Shown in pieces: positions 61,336 through 64,000 of a DNA stretch of 64,000 nucleotides. The notes below the pieces were generated by a model, which worked only from the letters and a program-made list of their open reading frames with translations, was not told where the DNA came from and did no database searches. Within the stretch, counting starts at the first letter, position 1. Every line of letters starts with the position of its first letter. Source of the DNA: Ciborinia camelliae (lineage: Eukaryota; Ascomycota; Leotiomycetes; Helotiales; Sclerotiniaceae); NCBI GenBank assembly GCA_025890175.1, contig JANPYM010000005.1, forward strand, positions 2,318,166-2,382,165, in the 5' to 3' direction. The position numbers and the translations under genes are program-made.

Positions 61336-62030
61336 TTTGATAGTTTGAAGATCTCGAAAAGTAAGAAGTTTGAGGGTTTGATGAATTGATGAATAAAGTC
61401 TTTGATGGATGATCCTGTTGCGAATTACAGAGAATAGTTTGCTGATGAAGCCTTCCTTTTATAGTATCTTTCTAGGACAATCCTAAATACATACGTGTTT
61501 TTAATCGACAATCATGATTTTAGGGTTATACACCGCAAACTATAAAATTGCAATCGACAATCGCATTTCCATAATCGCACATCGACAAAAGTTAAAACTT
61601 CTATACACTCCTTCCTTCAAAGCCCACCGCTCCCACCAAGAGCCTTTCACGTTGTAGAAACGCTGGAGCCGTTGCACACGCTTACCGCGCATGCAACATA
61701 TAGAGAGAAAACTAACGTCACGAAGGTCGTATATAAATAATCTAGTTCTTAGAATAAGCAACGAGTCAGCTTTTACAACCTATACATTCTATATCCATTA
61801 ATATCTTTTATTCTCTAGAATATCAGAAAGACCGTTAGAGTAACATGTTACGCTAGTACTAGCTTCACAGAGATAATTAGTCCATAGGCATCCTATATAG
61901 CACCATGAGAACTTCGTCCTTCTTACACACTTTCACTACACTTCGATCGATAGAAGAGTTTTCGGCAATGATTAAACATTTATAAATACCCGCGCGGGAG
62001 TTACCGCTCAACATGGATTCGAAGTCTATA
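61336..62030. other. Intergenic region upstream of the small secreted protein gene
   Basis: No gene seen. It contains the promoter of the secreted protein gene by position. Confidence 0.5.
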
Positions 62031-62279
62031 CCATCTTAACTTGTCAAACTGAGGTTAAGCGCTAAACCCATCCATCACTTAATTTTCTCGCGAAACGGGA
62101 ATCTCGGGGTAGCAAAGCTATCCACTTTGCTCATCCTCCCATCAAATCGTGCGTTTAGCCAAGTGATTCTCCCATCAAATCGTGCGTTTAGTCAAGTAAT
62201 CGTCTCTAGCCGGCTCACGCGAGAAAAACTACACTGCAAAAGGTTTAGCGCTCAACCTCAGCTAGGTGAGATAAGACGG
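62031..62279. mobile_element. Candidate foldback/MITE element with 62-bp inverted ends
   Basis: Left arm 62031-62092 and right arm 62218-62279 are imperfect inverted copies of equal length. Shared blocks are CTGAGGTTRAGCGCTAAACC, TTTTCTCGCG and CCRTCTTAWCT. The 125-bp centre carries a 33-bp direct repeat (CTCCCATCAAATCGTGCG units at about 62136 and 62169). No open frame belongs to it. Target-site duplications are not obvious, so a non-mobile foldback repeat is also possible. Confidence 0.6.
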
Positions 62280-63381
62280 CACTTAATCGGGGCCCGAATC
62301 GGACCCGAATCGGATCCCGAAGCTCACTCGGAAGCTTGGTGTCGACTAGTCGTGCTCGATTGGGGTATATAAGGGATTATCCTCTAGCATGTTAATAACC
62401 GTCGTCTTGATCAACCGAAAATTATACACCCTAAAGAACTCTAAGAATTTTAAGGTTTGAGAGGTTTTGTGTCACACGCGTCGCATCGAATCATATGGGT
62501 AGAAACGTAGATGTATAATCTGATCACAGAACTATGCTGAAGAGGAAAGGATCCTCATTACCTCCCATTTAGGTCTAGCCTGTCTCTTGGAGGGCAGGGA
62601 CTGATACGGAAAATAGCAATGATAGAGCTGAATGTTCAAGTTTATATGAATGTCTACAATACTTTAAGTATATCAAGGATTTTGAATGTATGAAATGCTT
62701 CTGTTTTACCAGGTCGAGATCATTGAAGAAGTGGGTTAGGTTTCCACTGCTTATTTCAAACCATCAATCTATGATCCTCGATACCCTCGGCTAGTTGAGC
62801 CCCAAAACAACCCGTCTTACGGATCTAGCAAGAGTCAAGACTGACAAGATTTCGAAGAGCCCACAATGGCGATCTAGTGATCGCTCGGGAGCCAAACTAA
62901 TCCATATGTACCATCTGCCAGATGCAGCGCTTGCGTTGGTATTTCAGTCTTCCGTATACGGCCCGGCCCGTATAGTGAGGGGTACGTACTTCATTTTTTC
63001 AAACCTATCTACATATGTGACATTGAATTCCATCCCACTTAAATACCTATCACTCGGAAGGTACGCAAATACGGAATACTCTTGATTTTTCCTGGTTTTT
63101 TTTTTTTTTGGCGGCTTTCTAACCTTTTACATTTCGGGGGTTTAGGTGTTTTCGTGTTACCAAGAAAGAAATAACCCCCAACATTCCTGAATAAGCTGTT
63201 TCTGAGTCAGAAGTTGGATGTGTCGCTTCAGCCTTGTAATATGGAATGCTGAGCGGCTACCGATCAGTCCGCTCCCTTGCGTAGATGGAGTACAAGAACC
63301 TTGGTCGTCCTCTTCAATATTATGTAGTATTCTCATAGCAAAATCTCCAGTGGAAGTTCATTGAGATTGTTCCAACTCATT
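62280..63381. other. Intergenic, no gene seen
   Basis: Contains a repeated CGAATCGGACC word near 62290-62325 beside the foldback element, a GGTATATAAGGG box near 62364, copy B of the dispersed repeat, and a T-run near 63097-63109. Confidence 0.5.
62471..62552. repeat. Dispersed 82-bp repeat, copy B
   Basis: Diverged direct copy of 57129-57210, about 5.3 kb away. The downstream flanks (GGGCAGGG) also share a few words. Confidence 0.75.
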
Positions 63382-64000
63382 ATGGTTTCTTTACCGTTAG
63401 TTGTTGTATCATTCAACGAAAAGCTACCAATCACCACATTCGATTTGCCAGCTCGAGAGGAAAATGAGGCAGATGCCACGAAAAACCAAAGGAAATCGGA
63501 GAAATTCGCAGTTCAGTGTCTTATGATGGTAATATTACTGAACATATTTCTATATAAGGATGTCCGATTTTTCGTGGCGAGGACCATGGGAATCCCTCAT
63601 TGTGCTCATGAAAACGCGACCCTGGTATCCTCTCAATCTGAGAATGATCAAAGCAATTTTCCAACATCTCTAGAGTCTGAGATGAGCAACTATGAGCATC
63701 ATCAGCAATCGCCATGGTTACTTGCTTTAGCAGGTGCTCAAAGTGAAAAGACGTCTGTGTCCTTCAATGATATTACGGATATCTGCGCCACTTTCTCTTC
63801 AAGTTCTAGGAACTCCCCTTCGAATTGCGCAATCAATACCATTGCTTCTATACTACTCCTTAGCGACCCTCTACTTTCACTTCGATCAGAGCTTATTGGT
63901 TTCGCCACTCCGTATCTTTCAGATAGACGACCGCCGAACCACGATTCCAATCCATCAGCTCTACCCGATTTGAGATTCCCTCATCCCATGAAATTTCCCA
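63382..64000 (+). CDS. Partial open reading frame running off the window, unknown
   Basis: From an in-frame stop near 63325 the plus strand stays open to the right edge: 206 codons from the first ATG at 63382 to 63999 with no stop. A second ATG at 63586 has a better context (GGACCATGGGA) and lies about 30 bp after a TATATAAGG word. The translation reads MGIPHCAHENATLVSSQSEND, then SVSFNDITDICATFSSSSRNSP and LLSDPLLSLRSELIGFATPY. It is Ser/Asn-rich with no recognised domain. It could be the 5' part of a gene or a single exon. The 3' end is outside the window. Confidence 0.4.
   Translation, partial: MVSLPLVVVSFNEKLPITTFDLPAREENEADATKNQRKSEKFAVQCLMMVILLNIFLYKDVRFFVARTMGIPHCAHENATLVSSQSENDQSNFPTSLESEMSNYEHHQQSPWLLALAGAQSEKTSVSFNDITDICATFSSSSRNSPSNCAINTIASILLLSDPLLSLRSELIGFATPYLSDRRPPNHDSNPSALPDLRFPHPMKFP

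Overview
The window reads as nuclear DNA of a filamentous ascomycete. Supported genes have short introns (about 50-90 bp, except two longer ones in the eL41 gene) with GT...AG ends and CTAAC/CTGAC-like branch sites. Gene strands are mixed and intergenic DNA is long and AT-rich. The gene set (ATG15 with a Ser/Thr-rich tail, a PL1 pectate lyase, a CBM18 chitin deacetylase, a VPS9 protein) and the gene-relic families look most like a plant-associated Leotiomycete, possibly Sclerotiniaceae. That placement is inference from protein families, not from a search.

Layout. 1-3.6 kb is gene-free and holds a 1.7 kb segment present twice around a 10-N gap, almost certainly an unmerged contig overlap. 3.6-14.4 kb is a dense housekeeping block: VPS9-domain GEF (-), ATG15 lipase (+), PAF1 (-), RER1 (-) and mitochondrial enoyl-CoA hydratase (+). 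14.4-25.6 kb is sparse: one secreted pectate lyase (-), then minisatellites and decayed genes, including a recognisable MFS transporter relic. 25.6-32 kb has a citrate synthase-like gene (+), a truncated SNF2 ATPase relic (+) and a cytoplasmic-type GH13 alpha-amylase (+). 34.2-37.4 kb has RNA polymerase I subunit A49 (-) and the tiny three-exon ribosomal protein eL41 gene (-). 37.8-41.1 kb is repeat-like DNA rich in hairpins followed by two convergent pseudogenes. 42.2-46.2 kb has an FHA-domain protein kinase (Mek1/Chk2 type, +) and a mitochondrial tricarboxylate-type carrier (+). 48.8-55.8 kb has a divergent pair: YPP1/TTC7-like TPR protein (-) and RIX1 (+). 57.5-61.4 kb has a chitin deacetylase with three CBM18 modules (-) and a small secreted protein (-). 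A foldback repeat and dispersed repeats follow, and an open reading frame runs off the right edge.

Functional themes. Several genes serve membrane traffic and vacuolar breakdown (VPS9 GEF, ATG15, RER1, YPP1). Several serve transcription or ribosome production (PAF1, RPA49, RIX1, eL41). Three act on polysaccharides (pectate lyase, alpha-amylase, chitin deacetylase). I see no convincing secondary-metabolite cluster, CRISPR array, tRNA or rRNA. Between genes the most notable material is the hairpin array at 37.9-38.9 kb, the 62-bp inverted-repeat element at 62.0-62.3 kb, and gene relics in which most visible nonsense changes are C-to-T (or G-to-A) type, as repeat-induced or deamination-driven decay would give.
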